Shown piece by piece: positions 1 to 11,809 of a stretch of 64,000 nucleotides of DNA (positions are counted from its first letter, which is position 1; the number at the start of each line of letters is the position of its first letter). The notes under the pieces were generated by a model. The model had not been told where the DNA came from. It saw nothing but the letters and a program-made list of their open reading frames with translations, and searched no databases. Position numbers and translations under genes: made by a program. Source of the stretch: Mytilisepta virgata (lineage: Eukaryota; Mollusca; Bivalvia; Mytilida; Mytilidae); NCBI GenBank assembly GCA_028015205.1, contig CM051514.1:44036150-44100149 (forward strand), in the 5' to 3' direction.

Positions 1-345
1 ATGCAATACAGTAAATTACTAGTGAATACTGCTGGGAAATTATGTTCATTATCGACAACAAAGGTTACTAGTAGTGTAGATATATTGTCTCATCAGAAAT
101 ACCTATATAACATATCATTGATATTCTATCTGCATTCTTCAGTTAAACGTATCAAACTTACTTAAAAAAGAGATTTACTTTGGGACTCTTCTTAAGTCGC
201 TCACTCAAATATATTGTTAACTCCATGGCGTATTTTCCGTTCAGTAATTATCTCGTAACTTTTTCATGAATGAAATACTCTGTTTATTTTAAATTTTATT
301 GAAGAATAAGGTCACTTAATAATAGACCTTCTGGTTTTCAATGCT

Positions 346-384
<39 letters not shown>

Positions 385-803
385 AATAAGGTACGCGTGT
401 AAGTCGAAGATTTGTGCATACTTATTTGAATGTGTATGGAAAAGCCTTCTATTGTGATTTAGATTGTATGTACATGTAGAACAACTCATTTCATTTCGTT
501 TCAAATAGGAAATGAAACGGAACAGCAAAGTTTCTCTTTGACATTGATTAGTAGAATAAATTTCCATTGGAATGACAGACAAAAAGATCTAGAAAGATGT
601 TGTTTTTTTTTTTTTTGTTTTTTTTTTTTTTGTTTTTTTTTTGTTGTTGTTGTGAATATTGGGTACTGTGGTACAATGAACGTAAAATAAAAATAATGCA
701 ATCATCTTTAAACTTTCCTCTATATATTTTTTATCGTTACTTACATGACTTAAGGTCCATTTATTTCTGCACTAAACGATGAATTAAACGTTAGAAATAA
801 AAG
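1..803. other. Non-coding AT-rich stretch with simple repeats
   Basis: No gene is supported here; the ORFs are low-complexity artefacts. A (TA)n run lies at 348-382 and a T-run interrupted by G lies at 601-652. Bases 1-130 resemble 1395-1530 (shared phrase GCTGGGAAATTATGTT), an old direct duplication or two copies of a dispersed repeat. Confidence 0.6.
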
Positions 804-903
804 TGTTATATTTCTTATTTTGGAAATGTAAAATTTCAAAATAACTCTATAATGTTATAGAGTTATTTTGAAATTTTACATTTCCAAAATAATAAATATA
901 ACA
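804..903. repeat. Near-perfect 100-bp palindrome (cruciform-capable)
   Basis: Two 49-bp arms (804-852 and 855-903) are inverted copies separated by a 2-base TG loop, with one mismatch (814 against 893). The innermost 38 bp of each arm match perfectly. No ORF or TE terminus was recognised. It is either a very young foldback element or a local inversion-duplication. Confidence 0.9.
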
Positions 904-3900
904 AAAGCACTCTTAGGTTACATACACCAGCAGCTGATTTATAATGCAGAGAAAGCTGAATAAACAAGAACAAAAAGACTCAATACTAGTAAGAAGAAAC
1001 TGCCAACCAAGATGTACATAGTCAAATAATTTATTCTGCTTTAAGTCTGCAAATGATATCGGTGAGCGATACAGGCTATGAACTATCCTATACCGTAATT
1101 TTTTGTAAATTAAATATTGGAAAATATGCACAAATGTTCAGGTCAGTAGGGTTATAGGGGACTATTCTGTGTGATCTATGTACATGTAGAGACATTAAAT
1201 ACACCTACATACAAAATTTTATTGTCAATTTCATATCACCCATGCATCCATAGCCATCTAGTTTTTTTCTATTACCCCGAATACATCTTTGTACCGTTGA
1301 CTTAATTTGTTGATAAATTTGAAGCCATTTGTATTTTACCCTTTTTATTTATTTATCGATTCCTCTATCTAAATGATCATTTCCAGTACATTATACCACG
1401 AATGTAGCAACTGTGTAGGGAATACAGCTGGGAAATTATGTTTGTTATCAGCACCATAACTTGCCATCACTGTCATTTTATTGTCTATATCAGTAGAGTC
1501 AGTAACATATTAGCAAAATTTTATATATTGTAGCGAATAAATGTTATTATAATATAGTTGATAATTATACTGACACAATAACAAAGTCAAATAATTCAAA
1601 CCGGGTTCAGCATTTAGATAAAACTTCAGGTATGATCAAAGTATGAACACTAAATTCAAACCCTCTGAAGACGGTTTCTCTTTAAATGGAACTGTTAACT
1701 TTAAAGAACTGCAACTGGAAATTAACATCTGTGGAAAGTTCATAAAAGCACTCGTGTTTGCCATTGGGCAGGTCATAACCAGTACATTTGCATTAAAAAT
1801 ATTCTGTTTTTACAAACATTTCTTTAACACTCCTACTGCTTTAATCTCAAATTTGGAACTTTCAAAAAGGGTTTCCGGCTAAGCTCGCGACATGATAGCT
1901 CGCCAGCTATGCTCTATAACTGTATAGAATGTTGTTGACATTCCTCGAGGAATTATTTTCAGACTTTTGTTTTCCTGATACATGTACATTTTGTACTGAA
2001 AACGAGCGGACTGGAATGACTTTATCCGGCAAATCAAACACGTGTACATATTGTAGTCTCAAATGAGAATCCATAACTCCTAGTTCCATATATAGACACA
2101 CCTGATGACTTTTAATCCAGAAAATTTGCAAGAGTGCACGTATTAAATTAAAATTTCATTTAGCCACTTTAATTCACCGAATTATTGTAAAGCTACGTCT
2201 AGTCTATTTGTATCAATAAATATTGACAAAAGAGCATGTAAAATTTGATCAAAATAAATGAAATTTAAATAATTTATTTACTCATACTGTAATATGTAAA
2301 TAATCTTCACCACAAAATATGAATCGAATTATTTGTGTATACCGCCCTCAAGATGGCAATTAAGATAAGTATTGATAAGTAATGATCTAGAGATCAGTTG
2401 TCAATTACTCGTTATAATGCATTATTGATCCCTTGAAGTTTAGCGTCATTAAATAAGATAAAACCACAATATTGTACAACAGAATAAAAAAATATGCAAC
2501 TATTTCATATTCACGAATGAATGGAGTGCATAGTCAAAACATAAAATTTATAATCAATTTCACACTATTATCAAAAACGTATGTAAGCAACTGAACTGAT
2601 ATCCTGGGTTTGGAGCAGAGCAGTGTATTCACCTGGTATATTTTGATGCACAAAATGTGCATATTTCGTTGAATTATGACAATTCAATTACGCTGAAGAC
2701 ACAAATATGAACGTGTTGTTGATTCCTGACGAGTAAGAGACGTTCAGACATTGATTTAGGTAATAGGACACTTTAAAAATCAGTAGTTAATGCAGTGTGG
2801 ATACGGCTCCATCAACATAGCTTTGATATATGAGGAAATTTGAAATAACAATGATGTAGTTTTTAAATTTCCAAACTTAAATTTTTAAAATTCTTTCTTG
2901 AGATTATTGTTAAAAAAAAAAGCATTACCGCGAGTCGTCTATTAGCATTTGATTTGATTTTCTGATGAAGAACTGGTTAGCAATAACAATATGAGAACTA
3001 TCAGAGCATTCGTTATTGCAGCAATTTGCATGTCAGTTTTTTAAATGGCGACGAGTAATTCCACACCTCGTTATCGGGGACATAAAGAAACTGTTTCTTA
3101 CTGGAAAAATGTTAGGTAAATCTCAAATCGGATATACACCTACTGTTAGTCAAAATTACGGAAGTGAATAACAAGACATTCATAATTTACAAAGGCATCA
3201 TTAACATGCACAACAACATCACACCCCTCCATGCGCACTAAGAAAATGTTTATCACTTTATTTAAAATACATTTTTTTGCACTTGTTTAGTAATTAGTGA
3301 GTACGTTTTTCCATCATCAGTTTTATTGGTTTAAACCGATTATGCAGCAGATTCTTTGACACACTGCCTTTGCTGTAATCAATTACGTTGAATCTATCAA
3401 AGTAGAAAACAGTTTGAACAAATACATGTGGGGTTTGTTTTTTGTGTTCCATCCTCATGACTTTGTTTTTTTTTTTTCTTGGATTTCGAATCCACTGTTT
3501 TGTAGCGTCGGTATTCTTTTGCCGATATTTTGTTTAATATAGCCTTGGTGTACTAATCGGCTTAATTTTTTCATTCTTATATTATAAAATAACAGATATC
3601 TTTTACAAAAAGCATTCAACCTTTGTTTTATCATTAAATGCAAGCATCTTTTAAGATGGTGACATAGAAAACAAACACCTTAAATTCAGCATAATTATCT
3701 ATCAAACGTTTTTAATAATGAAATAACAATTCAAAGATACTAATATTAGATATAGTAAATTTATACTATGCTGTATACGACACATTTCAAGGAGTTACCT
3801 CTCATCAGCAGCATTAAAACCGAAACATTTGGAAGACCAAAAACCAAACTTATTTTAAAAAAGAAGTAAACCTTTTTATATGATACCCGATGCTCAAATC

Positions 3901-4194
3901 ATTAAATATATGATTGTGGGATAAGGGCAAGAGCAAACTTTGTTTCTCAAAATTGATAAGAAAGTTATTGCTAATGTAAATAATTTTAGTATTACATATC
4001 AAAGGCTTCTTCTACCATACAAGGCCTGTTTTATTATTTTAACGAGCACCGACATCTTTACGAGATTGTAGACTCCATTGACCTAATAGTTCGGACATGC
4101 CCCGATATGACAAGGAAATTATTTTCCACGACAATTGTACTTAAGTACTTCCGTCGTTGTCGCTGTTTTCTCAGTTATTCACTTAAGTTGTCTG
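904..4194. other. Intergenic stretch without recognisable gene
   Basis: No ORF longer than about 80 codons, no splice-consistent exon set and no RNA gene were seen. Around 2600-2760 there is a phrase with a self-complementary core (TGCACAAAATGTGCA) that looks like a dispersed repeat, but no second copy was found in the window. Confidence 0.5.
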
Positions 4195-4440
4195 CAAGGA
4201 ATTCTCCTGATCATGAAGAGAAATGACTTTCACTTAGTACGAAAATGAGGAATATAATCGGAAAACGGAAATTAATTGTGGTTTGATGGGGAACAAATTT
4301 CCATTTGGGAACGATTTGTCGTCTACCGCGTCTAAAGGAAGTTGATTTTCTTTGCAGTAAGAACCGATAACAATGCCACAAGCATTTACAACTAAATCGA
4401 CTAAAACAATGATCAGACAAAATTTCTATCTTTATTAACA
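4195..4440 (+). repeat. Segmental-duplication block A1 (paralogue of 28158-28378)
   Basis: This block and 28158-28378 share a collinear series of phrases: AAGGAATTCTCCTGA, a TTTCACTT block, TCGGAAA-CGGAAATT, AATTTCCATTTG-GAACGAT, TTGATTTTCTTTG, and GATCAGAC at the end. Identity is moderate, with many indels, so the duplication is old. It lies just left of the transposon at 4741; blocks right of the transposon continue the same collinearity at 28395 onward. Confidence 0.7.
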
Positions 4441-4671
4441 GCTAAATTGGGAATCATAACTCGCTCAATGTTAACCTTCTATGAAGAATAATAGCTGGTC
4501 GATATAATATCTACAGAGGCAATTACACAGCCACAAGCTTTAACTGCATCAGCTTAAAAATAAACTAGTCAAATTCATCGCCAATGGAGAATCTCAGGTC
4601 AAAAGTGCAATATTAATTGTCATCTAAGATAGAGGGGAAATAAGTATGATCATATTCCAAAGATAAGCCGC

Positions 4672-4740
4672 TTTCGTGAAAATAGTAACAAACAGAAATC
4701 GTGAAACCGGTAACATAGAGAATTTGTCAAACTAGTACCA
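4672..4740 (+). repeat. GTGAAA-type minisatellite, left portion
   Basis: Two to three degenerate units of the form TCGTGAAA-n-GGTAACATAGAGAA. The same minisatellite in the same orientation resumes at 18583. The array therefore seems to have been split by the insertion of the element at 4741-18582. Confidence 0.7.
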
Positions 4741-5115
4741 CACTGATAATTTTAAATAGTCACCATGACAAATTAAAGTAGTCACCATGACTGTCCTACC
4801 AACGACTATGCTATTAGTCACTTTGACTAACAACTTAGTCAATTTTGACTAATAAATAGTCAGTGTGACTACCTTAACAGTCATGGATGACTATATTAAA
4901 CTAGTCATATTGACTATGCAAATAGTCAATGTTGACTATTTAACTAGTCATTATGACTAGAAATGTTAGTCAACACGACTAACTTGGGTAGTCATAATGA
5001 CTGTCCTACCAAAGACTATCCAGATAGTCACTCCTCAGTGCTAACTAGTCATCCTGACTATGGAATTAGTCACACTGACCACTTCTTCAGTCAAATCTGA
5101 CTAATAAATTTGGTC
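4741..5115. repeat. Left terminal and subterminal palindrome array
   Basis: About 15 copies of TAGTCA-(3-4 nt)-TGACTA, spaced roughly 20-24 bp apart, follow the CACTG terminus. The central bases vary (CCA, CTT, ATTT, GTG, TAT, ATGT, TTA and others) while the TAGTCA/TGACTA half-sites are conserved, as expected for binding sites of a dimeric DNA-binding protein. A TGTCCTACCAANGACTAT phrase occurs twice (about 4792 and 5001), which suggests higher-order duplication within the array. Confidence 0.85.
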
Positions 5116-5594
5116 ATTTAAAATCTTTAGTTTTTTTTTCCTGTTTTGTTATTAAACTCATTTGTTTTGTTGGAAAACATTCACAAATAGAACATTAAAG
5201 CAACAAACATTGTTGACTCGTCCATATTTTACAAAATCATCTGAAATCCTTGGGGGGGGGGGCATTTTTCTAGTGAGAGAAAAATTGGATTCCTATATAT
5301 GTTTTAAATGAAACTGTGCGTGGTAAAGGTGCTCTCTTATTTTTTGATTGTTGCCTCATCTTTATTTACCCAAATATATCATTTTGTCATCTTCTGTATG
5401 TTGTCAAATTCTACTTATATTAGATCTTGTTAAAGCTTTTGACGAAATCAAATCAATTGCTGGTCTAAGAAATCGAAACTGTTGTTTTGGAAAGAAAAGT
5501 GAATTTTTATCAATGCCAACAATGCAACTGACTGACTGAAACATTCATTTTCACTACAACATGTTAACATAGTAAAAGCATCAAAACATTTAAC
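5116..5594. other. Element interior, non-coding, left of accessory gene
   Basis: A G-run lies near 5251-5260. The 63-codon plus-strand ORF at 5348-5539 has no recognisable features. This is probably the 3' flank of the minus-strand accessory gene. Confidence 0.5.
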
Positions 5595-5600
5595 TTTATT
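5595..5600 (-). terminator. Polyadenylation signal AATAAA of accessory gene
   Basis: AATAAA on the minus strand, about 170 bp downstream of the stop at 5769-5771. It is the nearest canonical signal after the last exon of the SAMD3-like gene. Confidence 0.5.
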
Positions 5601-5768
5601 TTAATATCAAATCAAGAAAATTATCTATCTTTTTTTTTTGTTTTGATTTACAATAGATTCACATAAATTTATATTGATTTCAGCGTTCAATAACGCCAAC
5701 ATATTTTATCCTGGAAAATAAGGATAAATTAATTGTTAAGGACAGATAAGTAGCCGTAAACAAACATC

Positions 5769-8700
5769 TTAAACAGTTTTCTTTTTCAATTCCTGATTCA
5801 ACATTGACACAACATTCAAAATCCTTTTGTCTATTGCCATTTCATCATCCACTTTTAGCCAAACTCTCTGGCAAAAAATCAAAGTTTTTTCACATTTTTT
5901 GGGGTATGCCAAGTTAAAGGCATAAATTGCCATCAACAGTGCCAAAACGGCTTCTGTCAAGTTTGATGCATTGCAAACTACATAGTTTTCAACTAGAACG
6001 TTGAATGAGTTCTCCTCTCTGGACAGAATGTCTCCACTTTGGCATATCACTATTCTAGGAGGCTGAAAATACAAATATTCAAATTAATTTCCTTGAAAAT
6101 AAAGAACAACTTAAGTTCAGGAAATATGTTATATACTTTACCAATAACCACTAATACTTTAATTTTATGTCAACAATAAAGTTTGACGAACTCACACAGA
6201 CAACCAATATATTGCAGTTGTCGAGAAAGTAACAAAGCTTTTATTTTACCATAGTCACAGCTTCATGTATTTGGAAGATGTCTTTTGATCACATGTATAC
6301 ACAATCTCCGAAACAGAGGTGCATAGCTCTTCCTTCGTCAGAATATCACCTCTGCCACACCGGATGGAGAGCTTTCCCTCATAATAATCCCATAATGCAT
6401 TATTTTTTTTCTCCATGGTGCAGGGCCTAAACTGGTCCCGGTTGTATATATGTACGAGTAGTATTCCCTACGACCGGGAAACAGACTGCTTATTTGTAAT
6501 GGTGGGCGAGGTGTGGCAGAGGTGTAATCATCTGACAAGGGAGGATATGTAACCTCTGTTTCGGAGATTGATGTATACAATGTGTATTTTCTGCAAACCA
6601 AATCAATTAGTGATTGACATCTCCTTAAAAGAAACATGTCTTGAGTTCACATGGATACCCATTGGTCAGTGGCTTTATACAGCTTAAACTTTGTAATTGA
6701 TTGACAGCTATGTTGTTAAATCCTTTGTTCGCCTTTTCACGCCTACCACCTTTATCAAATCTTATCCTTCGATGTTAAGGAAAGTATACATTGTATAGTA
6801 CATTTATCAAAAGAAGTAAACTGTGACTTTAGGATAATAGAAGTTTTGTCACGTTCTCGACCGCTGCAATAACAGTATCCCTTCAAAGCAGTGCTGCCTT
6901 TTTATAAATATAAGAAAAAAAAGAAATCATAGTGACAAGTAAAAAAAAAACACTAGATGAAACAATATTAAATATTTAAACATATGAAGTATGACCTGTT
7001 TGATTGCTTGGTGGTGTTTGGTCGGTGTTTTCTGTCATTGTGGGAGTTTCCTGTTATTTTTTAATTAGAAGATGTTACAACTAAAAAAACTATTTTTCAT
7101 TTAGCTCTGACCTTAAATGATTTGGTATTATAGTCTAGAAACTTTGAGTTTTCATTGTTCTCAACCAAACATTTACTTTGTGATTTCCACTTTTTCAATG
7201 TGATCTGTACTGAAGAGGCATAAATTGCTGAAATGACCAAATATAGAAGCTAAATTAACTGCAATATCAGTATTTTGTTGTTTTACCTCTTCACTGGTTG
7301 TTATTTCTTCTTTTGTCATAACCAACTGCTGGAAGTTTTCTTTAAGCAATAAAGGTAGGTTTATCAGAACTGCACATCTTTTGGCAGCTAAAATATAAAA
7401 ATTTATATAAGAATATAAAAGAAGTTATACGTACATGTACAGGTTTATGTTTATGTTTGTTATTTGACTTAGTTAAATTATGTCGTATTTCAATGCAAAT
7501 ATTTGAAATGTATTGTCTGAAAGTTGGTAGCCCACTTGTGCCTTTCATTTATACATGTACGTCATTTATGAATATTAGAGGATTCTAATAAATAATATTC
7601 GACATTGGGAAAATACTTATCAGATCTACTGCTTAACCGATTACCGGTAGTATCCAATAATTTACATATACTTTCAATATAATTCCTTACCTTCTCTTTC
7701 AATTTCATTTCTCATGGTAGCTCTTCTAGCCATAATATCATCTCCATGTTTTGCTCCTTTCTTCCCCTTCGTTAATTTCAATATGGCATCACCATATTCA
7801 TCAATGCCATGTAGGAAAGCCTCCTCAACACCAAAGTCTTTCAATGATGGGCCTAACCGGATGAATTCTTTCATTAGCTGAAAAAGATATTGTAATGATT
7901 TGCTTTGTCAAATTTAAATTCAGTAATGAAGGTTACAGTTGGACTTTGATGGCTAAAACCTCAAAGAGACCAATGAAAACAATTTTGAGTTAGAGGGTTG
8001 AATTAACTATAAAGTTAAGAAAAAAGACAACGGAAAGGTTAAAAATATCAATGATGTTTCAGTCATTGCAGTTTGAGTCATCAAAGTTCTACCATTTCTT
8101 TAAGAAATGTATTTCATGTAAATGTATCAGAATCGCACACAAAAGTGTGGTGTGAATTAAAAGCTACATCCTTCATGTAATTACATTTGGACTTTTATTG
8201 TTCATATCTTCATTTAAAAGAAGTTAAAAATCATTCTTAATAAATACCTGTAAACATACAATTATAGAGTTTTGTTTGTTTATGTTTTCACATGCCTTCC
8301 ACTACTGTAAAGCGGGAAATTTTCATGCAGTCTTTATTTCAGTTTTCAACATTAATTTCAGAATATGCGGTCTTGAATTTGCATTTTTCAGTTGATCTAC
8401 TTATAATCATCCAATCACATCAAAATAGTTGTGTTAGTTTTATTTTCATGCTTCAACCCCTTAATGCAATTATAAAATTGAACCAAAAAATTTCATGTTT
8501 ATAGTACCTGTATTCAAGTTCAAAGTTCAATATTTAATGTTTTATTTTTCAGGAATGTCAAATATAAAATTGAAATATTTTCCAACTTACTCAAGTTAGC
8601 ATCAATATCATTGATCATGCAAGGTCAATTCGTTGAAGCATGCAACCTGGAAAAAAAATTACAATAGTTAAGTAACCTAACTCTAATGTAACACTTTATG

Positions 8701-11410
8701 TAAAGTCCATTTTTATTGAACGAGGCGACGTCTAAATTTTCATGGTATTCATTTATAATACATGATTGATAGTGTGGAATTTACAGCACATGCACACTCG
8801 TGTTTCAAAAATAAAAAATAAACATCTTTTCAACAGTTACATTAGAATTGAGATAACAGTATTTAACAGTCTTAATTTATTTTCAAATTTTAAGGCATCA
8901 ATCGAAAATTTTATGGTTGCAAATTCCTGTTTAATGGCACCTCTGAAGCTAAGTCATTTCTTTAAATTGGTGAGCATCAATTCTCCAATTGATGCTGTGA
9001 AATTTTTAAATACAATACAGTTATCTCCCAACTACAGCTAATTGTAGAATCTAACATTTTATGGGTAGACAAATGGTCATTTGAAATATAGCATGCATTT
9101 ATACATAAAGACAAATGTTATTTTCTTTGGTCAGATATAAACACATGCAAAAGAATGGCCCATAGATTTTACTCAAACAGTACAATTTTCAATTTAAACC
9201 TGTTAACAAAATATAGGTAGAGTACCTCAGATGGATTCTTCAGCCAAGGATAGTCTGATAAAATGTCTGCAACCCCTTTCTGTAAGGTTACCACCATATC
9301 TCGTCTTTTATACAATGTCAAATCCATAACTTCATTCACACGTTCCATATCATGATTCTCCTTTTTTTTGTACTCTTTTTTCAACCATTCAATGTGCATT
9401 TCAGACGTTGCAGCATCTTCTGATTCAGGACAAGGGGGAAGGTAATTTGACAGTCCCCATGTTGTTGGTCCTTCAATGGTTGGGATAACTGCCTTCTTTT
9501 GCCTCTTATAGGCTTGCACCTCTGGCAAACCTTTGTCTGCTCTCTTCCGGCTATTCTGAAATTTATGCAAAAGCCTCTCTTTCCAAAGATCCTGTAAATT
9601 CAACAAATAAAATGTGAAAAACTTAATTCTAGTGTAACTTTATAGGTGTTTACTTTGCACATGGAAGTTGTTGTCAGTCAAATTACAGCATCATTTATCA
9701 TAAGAGAATTATTTTAGTTTTCACCACTCGTAACAATGGAATAGTGTTTGTTTTCAAGTTTCGTTAGTTAATTTTGCTTTGTTAGAAATTTGCACAAGAC
9801 TTGTAAAATTATTTGATAATTACCCTAGCACTCTGTAGGGCTACACCTTCCCCTGTAGCCAGGTGTGGGTATTCTCTAAACAGGCTGTCAATTATGGCAT
9901 TATACTGGTCAGCTGTTGGATACCTAAAACAAACAGTGACAAAAAAAAAAACAATTTATTAATCAGTACTTGTAAGAGGAATAATTTGTCATCCCGTATT
10001 TGATGAATATTTAATAATCTCTTATTTCATCAACAAAATACTCATTTATTATTTTTTTTGTTTCAATAAAGCTTAACATCCCAATAAAAGTTTTATAAAA
10101 CCATTTGCAAAAGCATAAGCTTAAAAAAAAAGACTTTTGAAAATCTTAGAACACACTAATAAAGGTAATAATACTTACAATCCACCTTCATGCATAGTGA
10201 CATCAGTATATATTCCACCCAATATTTCTTTCCTGTCTTTTTTCTCTATTGGTAGGTGACTTTCCAACTTAACAACCAATCCTTGGGAAAAGGTGTGTTT
10301 GGGTATGCTATATTCTTTTGGCCAAGGTTTCTTGCTTCTGCAAAAAAGAACCCTAATGTCAATACATATGACATGCATAAGAAATATTGGAACTGTGCTA
10401 TCAAATTATTCGTATTATTATACATTATTTTAATACAATGTCCTTCATTTACTTTGTATCCAATTCTTCTTATATTCATTTGCAACATCATACACAATTG
10501 ACGGTACTGCTGACGTCACAGATAATTTGAAGGTAGTTTTGGCAAGCCATATCGTACCTTCCGTGTAACATGGCAGACTCATCTCAGTACTATTTAAGAC
10601 AACTTCAGATCATCGAAACCCTGTTTATATTATATCAGAATCAAAACAATTGGTGATTTACTGGTTCGTCCCTTATGACAAACATTTTACCCTGGACACT
10701 CAAGAGTAAGATATTTGTCAGAAAGGGCCAACATGTGGTAAAATCAATAACTTCCAATTATTAAATTCTGGGTGAGAGATAGCAAACCAGACCTCAATGC
10801 AATATTAAATGATGTAAACAAAAAAATATACATACCTTTCAAAACTGCTTGCTGCAAACAAATTCCTCTTTCTTGCATTTTCAGATGGTACAGCTTGTTC
10901 AAGTGTTTCAGGTAATGCAGTTGTAAGTAGATGAATGGGAGTTGTAGATCTAGATCCAGGCTGTGATTCAGACCCACTGAGATTTGGTGTTGTTGACCTT
11001 GATTTTAGAGTTAGTGTTGATGACCTTGATTTTGGTGTTTCTATACTTTGTGTACTCTTGTACATGGAAGGTGTTCTTAGCAATGGCAGCTCAACTTCAT
11101 TTCTATCCATAAAATCTTCAGCTAAATCTCTTTTATCTCCTTGATCCTCCTTTGTTTCATTGATAATGATGACATTATCAACTTCTGATTGAGATCTCAC
11201 TTTACTGAAACCATCTTCTTTATCTAGTACATCTAAATTATCATTGTCAAGGTCAAGCCATTCTTGAAATCTGTCATCAAAGTACTGCAGGAAAAATTCC
11301 CCCTTTTGAAGAGAATACTTTTCAACAAATACTTTTGTGATACTTTCAAGGGATACTTCACACACAACCACCTTTTGTCTCTTTCCGTGAGAAATCAACA
11401 GTTGAACCAT
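5769..11410 (-). CDS. SAMD3-like accessory protein of the CACTA-like element (7 exons, 593 aa)
   Basis: Exons on the minus strand: 11410-10836, 10337-10179, 9923-9824, 9591-9226, 7877-7691, 7387-7287 and 6062-5769. Every junction has GT-AG (for example GTATGTA, GTAAGTAT, GTAAGG) and all phases join without a stop. Start chosen: ATG at 11410 (MVQLLISHGK), just after an acceptor (TTATATTTCAG) at the 5' side, so a 5'UTR intron is likely. Residues 1-85 resemble a PB1/ubiquitin-like fold (GEFFLQYFDDRFQEWLDLD); about 90-190 is Ser/Thr-rich linker; about 192-245 has a WPKEYSIPKHTFSQG motif; 250-460 is a charged helical core; 497-593 contains the conserved YAFNLAYPKKCEKTL block. This architecture matches, from memory, the multicopy 'SAMD3-like' uncharacterised proteins of fish and invertebrates; no SAM domain is visible here. 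Function is unknown. By position it could be the TnpA-like helper that binds the subterminal repeats (inference). Confidence 0.82.
6302..6570. mobile_element. 269-bp MITE with CAATCTCCG ends and 9-bp TSD
   Basis: A perfect 19-bp terminal inverted repeat starts CAATCTCCGAAACAGAGGT, with weaker inverted similarity for about 70 bp. It is flanked by an exact 9-bp direct repeat ATGTATACA (6293-6301 and 6571-6579). It lies in the last intron (6063-7286) of the accessory gene, so it is a nested, younger insertion that does not disturb splice sites. A 9-bp duplication suggests a Mutator-like or Merlin-like origin. The ends resemble those of the two MITEs at 34459 and 45142 (all begin CAATCT). Confidence 0.85.
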
Positions 11411-11809
11411 TATTTCTGAAATATAAGTTTTTTTACATAAAACAGAATATATAACAATGAAGTGACTATATACAAAATAAACCAACATTCCATGATTAGT
11501 ATGGACATGTCATAGGTACTGAATGAAATGTACTGATACCTTAACCCCCCCCCCCCCCCCCATAAATTGAGACAGATCACCGTTTCCGTTTCACCTGAGC
11601 AATTTAAAGACAAGAGTAGTGAAAACTACTGCAAATGTAAATTTATACACATATGCTTTTCTCTATGTCTAGCTGGCTACTCTTCTCAGGAAACCATGAG
11701 TAAATCTGGCTCACCCAAATTTTTGTGAAAAAAAAAATGGTATCATGCATTTTATCATATGTTCAAGTACCAACATGACCAATACAACTATAAATCTACT
11801 GTATAAAAT

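Noticed and set aside
4741..5115. CRISPR-like array
   Set aside because: The conserved words are short self-palindromes with 3-4-bp cores and variable linkers, in a eukaryotic transposon subterminal region. No leader or cas genes.
6338..6637. 99-codon minus-strand ORF
   Set aside because: It lies across the MITE at 6302-6570 and has no conserved-looking content.
8591..8646. Possible extra exon of the SAMD3-like gene (minus strand, ACFNELTLHD)
   Set aside because: It has a good acceptor and donor, but including its 56 bases brings stops in frame and breaks the phase between the exons at 9226 and 7877, which join perfectly without it.
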